From Algiphilus sp965216485 (GTDB lineage: Bacteria > Pseudomonadota > Gammaproteobacteria > Nevskiales > Nevskiaceae): 64,000 nt of DNA. Shown here in pieces: positions 27,140 through 36,340 of the stretch. The stretch spans positions 2,604,001 to 2,668,000 of the forward strand of contig NZ_OZ244162.1 of assembly GCF_965216485.1 (NCBI RefSeq), in the 5' to 3' direction. Both the position numbers and the translations under genes were made by a program. Under the pieces are notes generated by a model. The model was not told the origin of the DNA and did no database searches. It saw nothing but the letters and a program-made list of their open reading frames with translations. Position 1 is the first letter of the stretch; every line of letters begins with the position of its first letter.

Positions 27140-27853
27140 ATGAAAATGAAAACTTTCCGGCTCTCCGCTGCGTTCGCAATCTGCATGTCGCTCAGCGCAT
27201 GTTCTACAAACCCTATCACCCTCCGAGCAAGCGAATCACTTAATACAGAGGGTAACGCCGTATTTTACAATCAAGGGGTTGCCACGCTCGCCTCACAACG
27301 CGAAAACTCAGTGGTTCGAATCGCACCACTGAACTCCGACGATAAGGATCTTATTCAGATCATTGTGGCTATCTCCAATGCATCCGACCGCATAATAGAA
27401 GTTTCCGAACTCGACGTAATGGCGATTGGACAGGGTGATGGGATGTCATCCGAGATTGATGTCCTGACATTCAAAGAGTTTCAAGAATACCAAAAAGACA
27501 AGGCGTCACCAGACGGATTCATGATGCTGGCAATGGTATTGAATGCAGCGGCTGCAGGGTACGGAACGGCTACGGGGCTCCCGACTTCGACAGCGCAAGC
27601 GAACATGATGACCCTCGCGCAACAAGAACAGACTCAGACACTAGGCGCCCAGAAAACTATCGAGGACTATCGATCGCAGATGCTTCAGCGGACAACCGTT
27701 CTTCCGGGTCAGGAAGTGGGCGGAATGGTCGTGATGCGGCGCGTGACGAAAAACATCTCGAAGTATGTTGTTAAGCCGGAATCTTTAATTAAGATTGCCG
27801 TAAATGTGGGCCCTGACCGCCACGAGTTCACTTTCTACGCAGATGAAATATAG
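27140..27853 (+). CDS. Lipoprotein of unknown function
   Basis: This 237-residue protein has a lipoprotein signal peptide: basic MKMKTFR, a hydrophobic core and the lipobox LSAC (Cys21). The mature region starts with ITLRASESLNTEGNAVFYNQG and contains beta-rich blocks (LIQIIVAISNASDRIIEVSEL) resembling a small Ig-like or C2-like fold. A central Ala/Gly/Thr/Gln-rich segment (about 125-165) precedes a second beta-rich part. I recognise no family. Codon usage is more A+T-rich than in neighbouring housekeeping genes, as in the next gene. AGGAG lies upstream at a slightly long spacing. Confidence 0.75.
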   Translation: MKMKTFRLSAAFAICMSLSACSTNPITLRASESLNTEGNAVFYNQGVATLASQRENSVVRIAPLNSDDKDLIQIIVAISNASDRIIEVSELDVMAIGQGDGMSSEIDVLTFKEFQEYQKDKASPDGFMMLAMVLNAAAAGYGTATGLPTSTAQANMMTLAQQEQTQTLGAQKTIEDYRSQMLQRTTVLPGQEVGGMVVMRRVTKNISKYVVKPESLIKIAVNVGPDRHEFTFYADEI

Positions 27854-27870
27854 ATGTTCTTGTCAATAAA

Positions 27871-27893
27871 AAATATTTATTTGCATTGATGTG
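27871..27893 (+). promoter_or_regulatory. A+T-rich run between two accessory genes
   Basis: TTGTCAATAAAAAATATTTA and the following TTTG are unusually A+T-rich here and contain the inverted pair AATAAA/TTTATT. They could be a promoter for the following secreted-protein gene or a weak terminator of the lipoprotein gene; sequence does not decide. Confidence 0.3.
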
Positions 27894-27906
27894 AAGTCAC
27901 CGGCTC

Positions 27907-29289
27907 ATGAAATCACCCGTGCAAGCAATGCCTTACGATGGTTCTCCGCAGCCTCGAGTGTTTCTCTTCGTACTCGTCGCAATGGGTGTGCTGCTTTGCC
28001 ATTTCCCACCATCTATGGCCAGGGGGACGCTGCAGGTCCTTATGCAAAAACTTGAGGTCCCGCAGTCCCGGCTGGATCAACTCACATCTAGTGCGCCTTG
28101 GTCTCGAGCCATCAAGGATGCCGCGAGCTTCGTGGCTGCTGATGACTTATCAATCGGCGACTCGCAGACGGGTCGCATTGTGGCAGATCGGTTTATGGGG
28201 GCATCCGAAGACCTCACCGCCCATTTGTCTGATGGGACAAACGGCAGCTTCGAAGCACACTTGGGTCAAATCGAGCGCGCGGTCATTGAAATAATCGAAG
28301 TCATTGGTGATATGCCGGTCGAAAAGCGCCTGTCGGGAGGCCCGAAAAGCGAGATGGCGGAACCGTGCACCGCTGCGGAAGCGCAAAGCGGCGAATTCAA
28401 TGGTCTGGAAGCGCAGCTGGAAGAGACGGAAAGTGTCTTGAGCCGCGCGAGCCGGTATCTTGTTACCTTGTCCAATGTCAACGGGGACCTCGCCGCTATC
28501 TATGACAGGTACCACACGGCCGGGATGTGGCACGATCTGTTCTTCGAGTTCACAACATTTGGGTCATACACCGAAATTTGGTGGCGGCATAAGGTAGAAA
28601 TTCCTGACTCGATTGCTGCATTGGAAAGAAAGATCGGGCGCGCCAGCGAGCTTGTGCAAGACAAAAGGCAGCAGGTAAAAGCTGTCATCCAGCATCGAAG
28701 CGACCAGGCAAATGCGCATGAATCGCACCGGTGCAATGCAACGGAATGTGCAATGGGCCCACTAGGTGTCGAGCTCTGTGGGCTGACACCGCAGGAGGCA
28801 CAGGCGGTGCGCGATTCGATGGAAAGGATGGCTGAAGAGCGACGGCAGAAGGAGAAGCTGGAATTGCTCAGAGGCTCCATGGGTATCGCCCAACAGGCCA
28901 GTACCCTGAGTCGGGATATGCGGCTTCAATCTATTGAACAACAAGCGTCGGAAAACCAGATGGCGCGAGAGTTGTGGGAGCAGCAGCAAGAATGGAATCG
29001 AGAGTACGAGTTGAATCACTCTTACTCCTCTTTTGCTTCACCCCCTGACACGCGAAACACTTGCGCTCATGCATCGTGCCCGTCCGGTAGCGAACTTGTA
29101 AGGCGAGGCGATGGCAGTTGCTATTGCACGCTACCGACATACGGCCCGCCGCCACGATCACAGTCCGGCGACGCGCAGCAGTCTAGAGCAGACTCATCGA
29201 CTCGAAGGGGGCAAATGTCGATTAATGATGACGATTGCACGCCGGTTCCGGCCCCATGGGGGGGGCAGTTCGCGTGCTCAACCCAATAA
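27907..29289 (+). CDS. Secreted coiled-coil protein of unknown function
   Basis: This 460-residue protein has an N-terminal hydrophobic segment (VFLFVLVAMGVLLCHFPPSMA, split by the residue limit of a typical signal peptide) ending near residue 38. The mature protein is largely helical and charged, with coiled-coil-like stretches at about 150-185, 235-265 and 295-360 (ERMAEERRQKEKLELL; RELWEQQQEWNREYEL). Scattered Cys residues in the C-terminal part (CAHASCPSGSE, GSCYCTL, DDDCTP) could form disulfides outside the cytoplasm. The C-terminus is low complexity, rich in Ser, Pro and Gln. It lies 53 bases after the lipoprotein gene on the same strand, so the two may act together. I recognise no family. 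Confidence 0.7.
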   Translation: MKSPVQAMPYDGSPQPRVFLFVLVAMGVLLCHFPPSMARGTLQVLMQKLEVPQSRLDQLTSSAPWSRAIKDAASFVAADDLSIGDSQTGRIVADRFMGASEDLTAHLSDGTNGSFEAHLGQIERAVIEIIEVIGDMPVEKRLSGGPKSEMAEPCTAAEAQSGEFNGLEAQLEETESVLSRASRYLVTLSNVNGDLAAIYDRYHTAGMWHDLFFEFTTFGSYTEIWWRHKVEIPDSIAALERKIGRASELVQDKRQQVKAVIQHRSDQANAHESHRCNATECAMGPLGVELCGLTPQEAQAVRDSMERMAEERRQKEKLELLRGSMGIAQQASTLSRDMRLQSIEQQASENQMARELWEQQQEWNREYELNHSYSSFASPPDTRNTCAHASCPSGSELVRRGDGSCYCTLPTYGPPPRSQSGDAQQSRADSSTRRGQMSINDDDCTPVPAPWGGQFACSTQ

Positions 29290-29605
29290 CCCTATTGGAC
29301 TGCAAGGCAGTGATTCATTGCACTCATTCTCGTCCGAAAGTTCTGCTCTCAGAGCCAGGGCAGTTCACAATTTCAGCTGCTTTGCCATGACACCTGGACC
29401 ATACTTCGATGCCGTTACGCCGTAAAGGCGCTTCGGCAAGTGCCAAAGGGCGGACCTTAAACAGGAGATCTGATGCGCTGCGCCATTCGATGCTTGGGTG
29501 CTCAGTCGCGGTCCGGTGATTTGGCTGCGAGACTTCTCTCCCACCATCGAAAGAGCTACGCTGAAGCGAATGACGTCGCGCCCGCGAAGGGCCAGGGAGG
29601 TCGGC
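29290..29605. other. Leader region of the LuxR-type gene
   Basis: This stretch of about 315 bases has no convincing gene. A 69-codon frame from ATG 29473 has an AGGAG upstream but overlaps the regulator in another frame and encodes nothing recognisable; it could be a leader peptide. AGGGAGG at 29594-29600 is the likely SD for TTG 29606. Confidence 0.4.
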
Positions 29606-30727
29606 TTGCCTGCCCACCCCGATGCCAGCGCATTGATTGGGACGTTTTACCGCGCCCCGCTGTCGCAGGACGGCTGGGTTGAGGCGTTACGCACATTGCG
29701 AGACACCGTTGGGGCCAATTATGCCCAGATGCACGTATCTGACCTCCTCGGTGACGGCAAACCGTTATCGCTCTTCACCCATGTTGATACGTCGCTTCTC
29801 GAAGCCTTCAACAATCACTACGTGCATATGGATCCACGGCTTCCGTACTACCAGCGACGCGATGGCCGTTCCTACCGCCGACAAGACATGATTCCTGACC
29901 GGGCTATTCAACGGTCCGTGATCTATAACGAATTCCTCGTTCCCACTGGCGCCGAACAGTGCGCGGGCATTGCCGTTCGTGGCGTCACGGCGGGCATCAA
30001 CTTCGTTGGGTTGCTTAGGGAAGAGACGGTGGGTGCCTTCAACTCACAGGACCTTCGACTGTTCGACGCACTATCCCCGCATATCGAGAACGCGTTGGCG
30101 CTGCAATTCGAACTCACCAGAGCACGCGCACGCGAATCTCGGCTTCAAAACATGCTGGATCAGCTATCGATTGCGGTGGCAAGTTTCTCGTGTAGAGGCC
30201 ATGTTGAGTACATGAACGCTCGTGCGGAAAGCCTTTTTGCTCGTGGCGACGGCGTCTGGATAGATGCTTCCGGCAGCATTCGCTCCAGCGACCTCAACGC
30301 CAGCCGCGCCTTTGCGGATTTCTTTGGCAAAGCTCAAGGTGTGAGGCGCGAGAAGGCGATCGCGCCCGTCGGGGCGCGCGTGAAGGTCAATCGGCGAGAT
30401 TCGCCGCAGCCTCTGTCGCTATTCTTCGTGCCGGATTCTGAGGAAAGCAATGGCTCCTTTTGGGTCTATATGGTTGACCCGGATCGCCCATGTGTCCCAG
30501 ACGCGGACGCCCTGCGTGACGCGTACAAGTTGACCCCCGCGGAGCTCAAGTTAACCCTCGCACTTGCTGAGGGTGGAACGCTGTCGGAATACAGCGATGC
30601 CGCAGGGATCACCATCGGCACTTGCCGAACCTTACTCAAACGTGTGTTCCTGAAGACCGATGTGCACCACCAGCCTGGACTCGTCGCTCTTGCTTTTCGC
30701 TACCTTAAAATGAGCGATAAGCTGTAA
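29606..30727 (+). CDS. LuxR-type helix-turn-helix regulator with unassigned sensor domain
   Basis: The 373-residue product ends in a LuxR-type HTH domain (about residues 305-370): YKLTPAELKLTLALAEGGTL and ITIGTCRTLLKRVFLKTDV, where the recognition helix has Gly-Thr-Cys-Arg in place of more common residues. The N-terminal part (about 5-180; GTFYRAPLSQDGWVEAL, HYVHMDPRLPYYQR) looks like a GAF/PAS-type ligand domain found in LuxR solos. It lacks a receiver domain. No LuxI-type synthase is nearby. The start is uncertain: TTG 29606 has a strong SD (AGGGAGG, five bases), while ATG 29570 or 29498 would add 12 or 36 basic residues. Confidence 0.82.
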   Translation: MPAHPDASALIGTFYRAPLSQDGWVEALRTLRDTVGANYAQMHVSDLLGDGKPLSLFTHVDTSLLEAFNNHYVHMDPRLPYYQRRDGRSYRRQDMIPDRAIQRSVIYNEFLVPTGAEQCAGIAVRGVTAGINFVGLLREETVGAFNSQDLRLFDALSPHIENALALQFELTRARARESRLQNMLDQLSIAVASFSCRGHVEYMNARAESLFARGDGVWIDASGSIRSSDLNASRAFADFFGKAQGVRREKAIAPVGARVKVNRRDSPQPLSLFFVPDSEESNGSFWVYMVDPDRPCVPDADALRDAYKLTPAELKLTLALAEGGTLSEYSDAAGITIGTCRTLLKRVFLKTDVHHQPGLVALAFRYLKMSDKL

Positions 30728-30785
30728 GCGCAGCGACCAGCATCAACTCGCAGTCTGAAGGAAGAAGTGCTCCGTAGGCGGCGCT

Positions 30786-31457
30786 TCAGTCCGCAGCTCG
30801 CCATGCAGCCGCCCCCAGAAAAATCAGGCGAAGCTGATCCACCAGCCCGGCCACCAACTCGGCTTCGCGGTTGGCGTCGATCTCCTGCAGATCGAGAATC
30901 TCGCTGGCGGCGTTGAGCATGGTGCTGACGACGAGGTCGCAGACCATGCGCAGGGTCTCCCGCGGCAGATGCGGCAGGATGTTGAGGCCGCGCAGGTCCT
31001 GGGTCATGTCCTCGGCGAAATGCGCCACCTCGCGGCGAATCGCCTCGCGAATGGGGCGCGGTCCGCCAAGGCGTTCTCCGGCAACAAAGAGCATCTGCAG
31101 CCGATTGGCGTGCAGATAGGCGACATAGGTGTTGACCGAATGGCGGATGATGTCTTCCGCGGGCAGGTCGCCGCGCCGTGCTTCGCGCAGCAGGCGGCGC
31201 AATGTCAGGCCACCCTCCTCGACCAGGGCCATGCCCAGATCTTCCATGTCGCGGAAGTGCCGATAGAAGGCGGTAGGCACCACGCCGGCCTCGCGCGTCA
31301 CCTCGCGCAGCCCCAGGCTGCCAAAACCGCGTCCCTGGCCCACGAGATGCAAGGCGGACTCCATCAGCCGCTCGCGAGTAGGCCGGCGCTGACTGCGCGC
31401 CTCGCGCATGCGGTCGAGAGAGCCCGTCCTGCGTGTCGTGGTCGTCTTGCGGCTCAT
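30786..31457 (-). CDS. FabR-like TetR-family regulator
   Basis: This 223-residue TetR regulator resembles FabR, the repressor of unsaturated fatty-acid synthesis. The HTH region SLGLREVTREAGVVPTAFYRHF and the following DLGMALVEEGGLTLRRLLR are very like FabR's LREVAREAGIAPTSFYRHF and following helices. The C-terminal domain should bind acyl-CoA or acyl-ACP. The ATG at 31457 gives a short basic N-terminus; in-frame codons upstream to 31622 would overlap the divergent gene. No fab genes are adjacent, so it could regulate distant targets or the divergent unknown gene. Confidence 0.88.
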   Translation of the reverse strand: MSRKTTTTRRTGSLDRMREARSQRRPTRERLMESALHLVGQGRGFGSLGLREVTREAGVVPTAFYRHFRDMEDLGMALVEEGGLTLRRLLREARRGDLPAEDIIRHSVNTYVAYLHANRLQMLFVAGERLGGPRPIREAIRREVAHFAEDMTQDLRGLNILPHLPRETLRMVCDLVVSTMLNAASEILDLQEIDANREAELVAGLVDQLRLIFLGAAAWRAAD

Positions 31458-31612
31458 GCGGGAAACCTGCTGGCAACGGAAGAGGCACGCCGCCGTGGGC
31501 GCCGGGTGGAATGGCGCGTCGGCCTGCTCGAGCCGTGCATGATAGCTCGCCCGTCCGGACCCGCAGCGCTGCGAGGCAGCACGCGGGTCACCACAGGCGC
31601 TAGGCTTCACGC

Positions 31613-32620
31613 ATGAACACAACCCTCGATGCCCCTCCGGAACCCCGCTCTGCCGCCGGCCGACGCGCGCTGGAGGCGCACGTGACCTGGTGGCTGGAGC
31701 GCAGCCAGGGCGCCACGCTGGATGCCTGGCTGGAGCAGACGGTGGACCACGCCCTGCGCGACGCCGAAGCCTTCACGCTGGAGTCGGTGGTGTGTTGCGA
31801 GCAAGTCAAGGCCACCGCGCTGCGCTATGCGGCCGAGCTGCCGCTGACGGGCGGCATCCCGGATCTCATCGCCGATGTGGCCCACGCCCTGCATGCCCAC
31901 CCCGCATTGGAGTCGGCGCGGCTGGACGCCTTTCTGCCGCATGACGCCATGCGCACCCTGACGGCGAAGGGCATCGAACTGCGGCCGCTGGCCGAACGCG
32001 TGCTGCAGGAGCTGCGCGACACGGCCGCCCTGCAGCAGTTCGTGGAAGAACTCGTCTATCAAGGCCTGCACCATGTGCTGCTGCAGCAGGGCCCATGGCG
32101 ACGCCTTGGGCAGGTGCTGCCGGAAGCCGTGGCGGAACGCCTGATTGCCGAAGGCGCCCAGCGCAGTACCCAGCTCCTGACACGGAGCAGCCAGACACTG
32201 CTCGCCGCGGTGGACGACGACGCACTCCAGGACGCGATGACCCTGTTCTGGGACCGACTCGCCGAGCTGCCGCTGGCTCCGCTGCGCGACGGCCTTGCCG
32301 CCGACGATATCGACGAACTTACCGCCCTCGCCTACGCCTTCTGGCAGGAACTGCGTCTCAGCCCGCTCTATCGCGGCCTGATCGAACGCGCCGTCGAGGC
32401 CGTATTCGCGCGCTACGGAACGATGACGCTGCGTGCACTGCTGGATGACCTCGGTATCGACCGCGCCATGATGCTGGACGAGGCCCGGCGTTACGCGCCG
32501 CGGGCGCTGGCCGCGATGCGCGAGAACGGGGTGCTGGAAGCACTGATCCGGCGCCAGCTTGCCCCTTTCTACGCCTCTGCCGCATTCGAACAGGCCATCG
32601 AGGGCACATCGTCGCCTTGA
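31613..32620 (+). CDS. Conserved-looking cytoplasmic protein of unknown function
   Basis: This 335-residue protein has no signal peptide or transmembrane segment and is predicted to be almost wholly helical, rich in Ala, Leu, Arg and acidic residues. Hydrophobic-acidic repeats such as VVDDDALQDAMTLFWDRL-like segments and LAADDIDELTALAYAFW recur, perhaps helical hairpins. Codon usage is like that of the housekeeping genes, so it is native. It is divergent from the FabR-like regulator with a 155-base gap, suggesting a link to lipid metabolism; that is inference. I recognise no family. Confidence 0.75.
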   Translation: MNTTLDAPPEPRSAAGRRALEAHVTWWLERSQGATLDAWLEQTVDHALRDAEAFTLESVVCCEQVKATALRYAAELPLTGGIPDLIADVAHALHAHPALESARLDAFLPHDAMRTLTAKGIELRPLAERVLQELRDTAALQQFVEELVYQGLHHVLLQQGPWRRLGQVLPEAVAERLIAEGAQRSTQLLTRSSQTLLAAVDDDALQDAMTLFWDRLAELPLAPLRDGLAADDIDELTALAYAFWQELRLSPLYRGLIERAVEAVFARYGTMTLRALLDDLGIDRAMMLDEARRYAPRALAAMRENGVLEALIRRQLAPFYASAAFEQAIEGTSSP

Positions 32621-32665
32621 CTGCCGCCTCACGGCGCGCGCCGTCGTGGCATGCTCCGCCGCCCG

Positions 32666-33430
32666 ATGAATGATGTCCTCGACAACCCCCTGACCGCCTG
32701 CCTGGCCCGCACAGGCTTCGTAGCCGTGCCAGCCGAGCAGATGCATGCCCTGCTCCGGGCTGGCGGCGTCACCGCCCGCGACTGGCAGGCCTTCGCCGAA
32801 AGCTGGCAGCGCATGCCGGTGGATCGCTACATGGCCGATGGCGGCCGCTACCGCCGGCGCCGGCACGCGGTCTGCCACGTTGCCCCGGACGGCCAGGTCG
32901 AACGGCTGCCGCAGCGCCCGCATTACCAGAGCCGCGACTACAACCCCATCAACGGCGGCATCCAGCGCTGGTTCGCCCCCATCGAGGACGACAGTCTCGG
33001 CAACGCCACGCTGGCGGCGCTGATGCGGTTGGCTGCCCCCATGTTCAGCGCGCTGGCGGGTGATGTACGGCGCTGGTACGTGGAGATTCACCAGTTCCGG
33101 ATTGAAGCCGCGGGCACGCATCCCGGCCAGCCCACGCCCGAGGGCGTGCATCGCGATGGGGTCGACTATGTGCTGGTGATGCTGCTGGGCCGGCACAATG
33201 TCCAGCGCGGGCGCACCGACATCAGCCAGGACGATGGCACCCCGCTGGGCCACTTCACCCTGACCGAAGCCGGTGACGCGATCCTGCTTGACGACCACCG
33301 CGTACTGCACGGCGTCACGCCGATCCAGGCTATCGACCCCACAATGCCAGCCCATCGCGATGCTCTGGTGATCACTTTTGCGCGTAACGCGCCTGCGGCG
33401 GAGCGCGAGGACAGCGCCGACGAAGGCTGA
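32666..33430 (+). CDS. 2-oxoglutarate/Fe(II)-dependent dioxygenase family protein
   Basis: This 254-residue protein matches the 2OG-Fe_Oxy_2 family (Pfam PF10014), which includes free-amino-acid hydroxylases such as isoleucine dioxygenase. The iron ligands are visible: HRD in PEGVHRDGVDY (H162, D164) and H215 in DDHRVLHGVTP. FHQF-like VEIHQFRIEA and the YNPINGGIQRWF segment before them are family-typical. It should hydroxylate a small molecule in the cytoplasm. The start is uncertain (ATG 32666 or, in frame, 32651). Forty-five bases separate it from the unknown helical protein upstream, so the two may be cotranscribed. Confidence 0.85.
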   Translation: MNDVLDNPLTACLARTGFVAVPAEQMHALLRAGGVTARDWQAFAESWQRMPVDRYMADGGRYRRRRHAVCHVAPDGQVERLPQRPHYQSRDYNPINGGIQRWFAPIEDDSLGNATLAALMRLAAPMFSALAGDVRRWYVEIHQFRIEAAGTHPGQPTPEGVHRDGVDYVLVMLLGRHNVQRGRTDISQDDGTPLGHFTLTEAGDAILLDDHRVLHGVTPIQAIDPTMPAHRDALVITFARNAPAAEREDSADEG

Positions 33431-33476
33431 TACGCCCGCGGCGCACAAAGTCCATCTCCAGCGATCGCGGTAATCT

Positions 33477-33494
33477 CTCTGTCATAAGACAGAG
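33477..33494. promoter_or_regulatory. Perfect 7-bp inverted repeat before the large lipoprotein gene
   Basis: CTCTGTC-ATAA-GACAGAG lies 36 bases before the lipoprotein ATG, between it and the dioxygenase gene. It could be an operator over the promoter or a short 5' hairpin. No regulator is assigned. Confidence 0.45.
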
Positions 33495-33529
33495 CCGCAA
33501 GCAAACGCGGCACCCGGAGGAGACAACGC

Positions 33530-36340
33530 ATGACCGCGATCGCACCGCGCCGCCCGGCCGTGAGCCTGGCCACCGCCCTTTCCCTATTCGCCCTTGGCCT
33601 TGCCGGATGCGGTACCAGCAGCGCGCCGGATGCCGTCAATGGGCCGAGCGAGGGAAGTACCGAAGTCCCGCTCAGCGGGCCGTCGCTGGACGACAGCATC
33701 CAAAGCAGCGTGGCTGATGCCGAGCGCCGCGGCTGCGACTTTCTGGTGCCGGCCTACTGCCAGTTTCCATGGCCGAGCAATGCCCTGACCGTGGCTGATC
33801 CGGACAGCGCGACCGGCCGACGCCTCAACCTGCGGGCGGCCGGTATGCCGATGAATATTGCCGGCATCCCGCTGGATCCTTCCGAATACAACGTCGAAGA
33901 CGGCTTCTCGCAGGGGCAGATGATGCTGACTCATGTGCCCGACCTCGATCTTGAAGTCACTGGCGCTGCTCCGGTCACCGATATCGAGGCTTCGCTGCGC
34001 GACGACGCCCCCATTCTCGTCATCGACGCCGACACCCTGGAGCGCCATCCGATCTGGATCGAGGTCGACACCAGTGACACGGCGTCGACGCCGGTCTGCG
34101 ATGCGGCCCCTGGCGTGAGTGAGCTCTTCGCGTTGATCGGCGATAGCCCGGAAGGGCTCAGCACAGTGCTGAACGGCCTGAGCGACGCCTGCGCCACTGC
34201 CCTCGCCCCCATCTTTGCTGCCCTCGGCGACGCGCTCGACCCGGCGCTGCCGAACAACGCCTTCAGGATCGATCCGCCGGCGCTGATCCTGCGTCCCGGC
34301 ATCAATTTCCAGGAGGGGCACCGCTATATCGTGGCCATGCGCCAACTGCGCGATTCCGCCGGAAATATCCTGCCCGCACCGCCAGAATTCCGCGTCTTCC
34401 GCGACCGCCACCCGAGTGACCTGGAAGCGGTACAGGCGCGGCGCCCGGCGATGGAGAACATCTTCCAGCGGCTGTCCGCTCACGGCGTGGCGCGTGACAC
34501 GCTGTACATGGCCTGGGACTTCACGGTGCGCAGCAGCGCCAGCGTCGCCAAGCCCGTGCTCGCCATGCGCGATCGCGCGCTGGAAAGCCTGGGCGGGGGC
34601 GCACCGGAGTTCGAGATCGTGTCGGTGGAGGACTTTGATGACGGCGACAGCCTGCGCCGGATCGAGGGCCGCATGCGCGTGCCGAACTTCCTGAATCTGC
34701 CCGACGGGCTGTGCGACAACACGCCACTGCTCAGCGACGTCGCCGATTACTGCGCCGCCCTCGAAGGCACGCTGGATCAGCTCTCTGCGACAGGTGCGCC
34801 CGTGATCAGCGACGCCTCCGCGGCCATCGCCGAAGGCCTGCAGCTCTTGATCCGCGACATCGGCCAGTTGCCCTTTTCGCGCCTCAACTATGGCAACCCA
34901 CGCGGCCCGGCACCGGAGATCAATCCGCTGCAACCCACCCAGGATTTCCGCTTCCAGTGCGAGATCCCGCGCACGGCAGCCGGCAGCCTCAGCGAGACTG
35001 AGACCTGGCTGCGCCCAGCGCATGCCACCCTCTACGGCCACGGCCTGTTGGGCAGCAAGGGTGAGGTGGGCGGCAGCAGTACCGAGCGCCTGCGCGAGTT
35101 GAACTTCATGCACTGCGCCATCGACTGGATCGGCATGGCCACACGCGATGTGCCGATGACCGCGATCATCCTGCTGGAAATGGGGCAGTTCCGCAGTCTG
35201 ACCGACCGTCTGCAGCAGGGCGTCGTGAACTGGCATTTCCTGTCGCGTCTGCTGACGCATCCGGAAGGGTTGTCCAGCCACCCCGCCTTCCAGACCGCCG
35301 ACGGCCGCCCGGTATTCGACAACACGCGCGTGGTCTACGACGGCAACAGTCAGGGCGGCATTCTGGCGGGGCCGGTCATCGCCACATCGCCCGAGGTCAA
35401 GCGCGGCGTCCTCGGCGTCATTGGCATGAACTACTCCACGCTATTGCGCCGCAGTGTCGACTTCGACCCCTACGGCACCTTCTTCTATTCCGCCTACCCC
35501 AACAGCTTCGACCAGAGCTTCATTCTGTCGCTGGTCAATATTCTCTGGGACCGTGGCGAGAACAACGGCTTTGCCGGCGACCTGCGCCAGCCGGATGCCT
35601 TCGATGCGCTCGGCCACCCCACGCCGGATCACGAGGTCCTGCTGCATGTGGCCTTTGGCGACCACCAGGTAGCCGATGTCTCGGCGGAGGTCATGAACCG
35701 CACCATCGGCGGCGCGGTGCACCGCCCTGCCACCGAAGCCGGCCGCCACACCAACGTCAATCCGTACTGGGGTATGCCGGCGGCCAGCGAAGGGGATGAT
35801 GGCTCGGCACTGGTGGTATGGGACATCGGCCCGCTGGACAACGGCTTCAACGATGGCACCCCACCCTCGCCCGTGACCAATACGCCGCCGCGTGAAGGCC
35901 AGGATCCGCACGGCGACCCGCGCAAGGAAGTCAGCAGCGGCATCCAGCGCTATGACTTCCTGATTCGCGAACGCTTCACGGATGTCTGCGGTGGCCGACC
36001 CTGCTTCGCCCGTGACTATGTGTCGCCGTCGGTGGCCACCGGGGCTGCCGGCAACGCCGCGCCGCTGGTGCGCGCGCCCGGGCCGGCCAGTGTGGGGGCC
36101 GGTGGCATTGGCCGGGTCTTCGCCATCGCCGCCGATCCCGACCGCGACAGCCTGGCCTACACCTGGCGCGTGGCGAGCGGTGGCGACTGCGTCGAGGCGC
36201 TGACGGCCGCCGATCAGCCCCAGGCCGAGGTCACGCTGAGTGCTGGCTGCGCGGGCAACACGGTCGAGCTCGCGGTCAGCGTCAGCGACGGTCGCGGCGC
36301 TTCGGCCGAGGCGCGGACGCGGCTCGATATCACGCCGTAG
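33530..36340 (+). CDS. Large lipoprotein with alpha/beta-hydrolase elbow and C-terminal Ig-like domain
   Basis: This 936-residue protein has a lipoprotein signal (LFALGLAGC, Cys27) and a GGAGGAGA SD. The N-terminal region opens with DFLVPAYCQFPWPSNALT and a repeated style of calcium/carbohydrate-rich beta sequence resembling the N-terminal domain of bacterial surface lipases. A hydrolase core follows: LYGHGLLG (oxyanion region) and YDGNSQGGILAG, whose Ser607 sits in a G-x-S-x-G elbow. A candidate acid/His partner lies in HVAFGDHQV. After about 860, a beta-rich PKD/cadherin-like segment (RVFAIAADPDRDSLAYTWRV) ends the protein. It is likely an outer-membrane-anchored esterase or lipase. VolA-type lysophospholipase is one possible relative. 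Confidence 0.82.
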   Translation: MTAIAPRRPAVSLATALSLFALGLAGCGTSSAPDAVNGPSEGSTEVPLSGPSLDDSIQSSVADAERRGCDFLVPAYCQFPWPSNALTVADPDSATGRRLNLRAAGMPMNIAGIPLDPSEYNVEDGFSQGQMMLTHVPDLDLEVTGAAPVTDIEASLRDDAPILVIDADTLERHPIWIEVDTSDTASTPVCDAAPGVSELFALIGDSPEGLSTVLNGLSDACATALAPIFAALGDALDPALPNNAFRIDPPALILRPGINFQEGHRYIVAMRQLRDSAGNILPAPPEFRVFRDRHPSDLEAVQARRPAMENIFQRLSAHGVARDTLYMAWDFTVRSSASVAKPVLAMRDRALESLGGGAPEFEIVSVEDFDDGDSLRRIEGRMRVPNFLNLPDGLCDNTPLLSDVADYCAALEGTLDQLSATGAPVISDASAAIAEGLQLLIRDIGQLPFSRLNYGNPRGPAPEINPLQPTQDFRFQCEIPRTAAGSLSETETWLRPAHATLYGHGLLGSKGEVGGSSTERLRELNFMHCAIDWIGMATRDVPMTAIILLEMGQFRSLTDRLQQGVVNWHFLSRLLTHPEGLSSHPAFQTADGRPVFDNTRVVYDGNSQGGILAGPVIATSPEVKRGVLGVIGMNYSTLLRRSVDFDPYGTFFYSAYPNSFDQSFILSLVNILWDRGENNGFAGDLRQPDAFDALGHPTPDHEVLLHVAFGDHQVADVSAEVMNRTIGGAVHRPATEAGRHTNVNPYWGMPAASEGDDGSALVVWDIGPLDNGFNDGTPPSPVTNTPPREGQDPHGDPRKEVSSGIQRYDFLIRERFTDVCGGRPCFARDYVSPSVATGAAGNAAPLVRAPGPASVGAGGIGRVFAIAADPDRDSLAYTWRVASGGDCVEALTAADQPQAEVTLSAGCAGNTVELAVSVSDGRGASAEARTRLDITP

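Noticed and set aside
29473..29682. 69-codon frame with an AGGAG upstream
   Set aside because: Overlaps the LuxR-type gene in another frame and shows no conserved look; a leader peptide remains possible but unsupported.
32631..32644. Perfect palindrome ACGGCGCGCGCCGT after the unknown 335-residue gene
   Set aside because: Short G+C palindromes are frequent in this composition; no loop or T run, so not called a terminator.
31607..33448. 613-codon minus-strand frame
   Set aside because: Opposite two plus-strand genes, one with a dioxygenase active site; Gln/His/Arg-rich and without recognisable domains.
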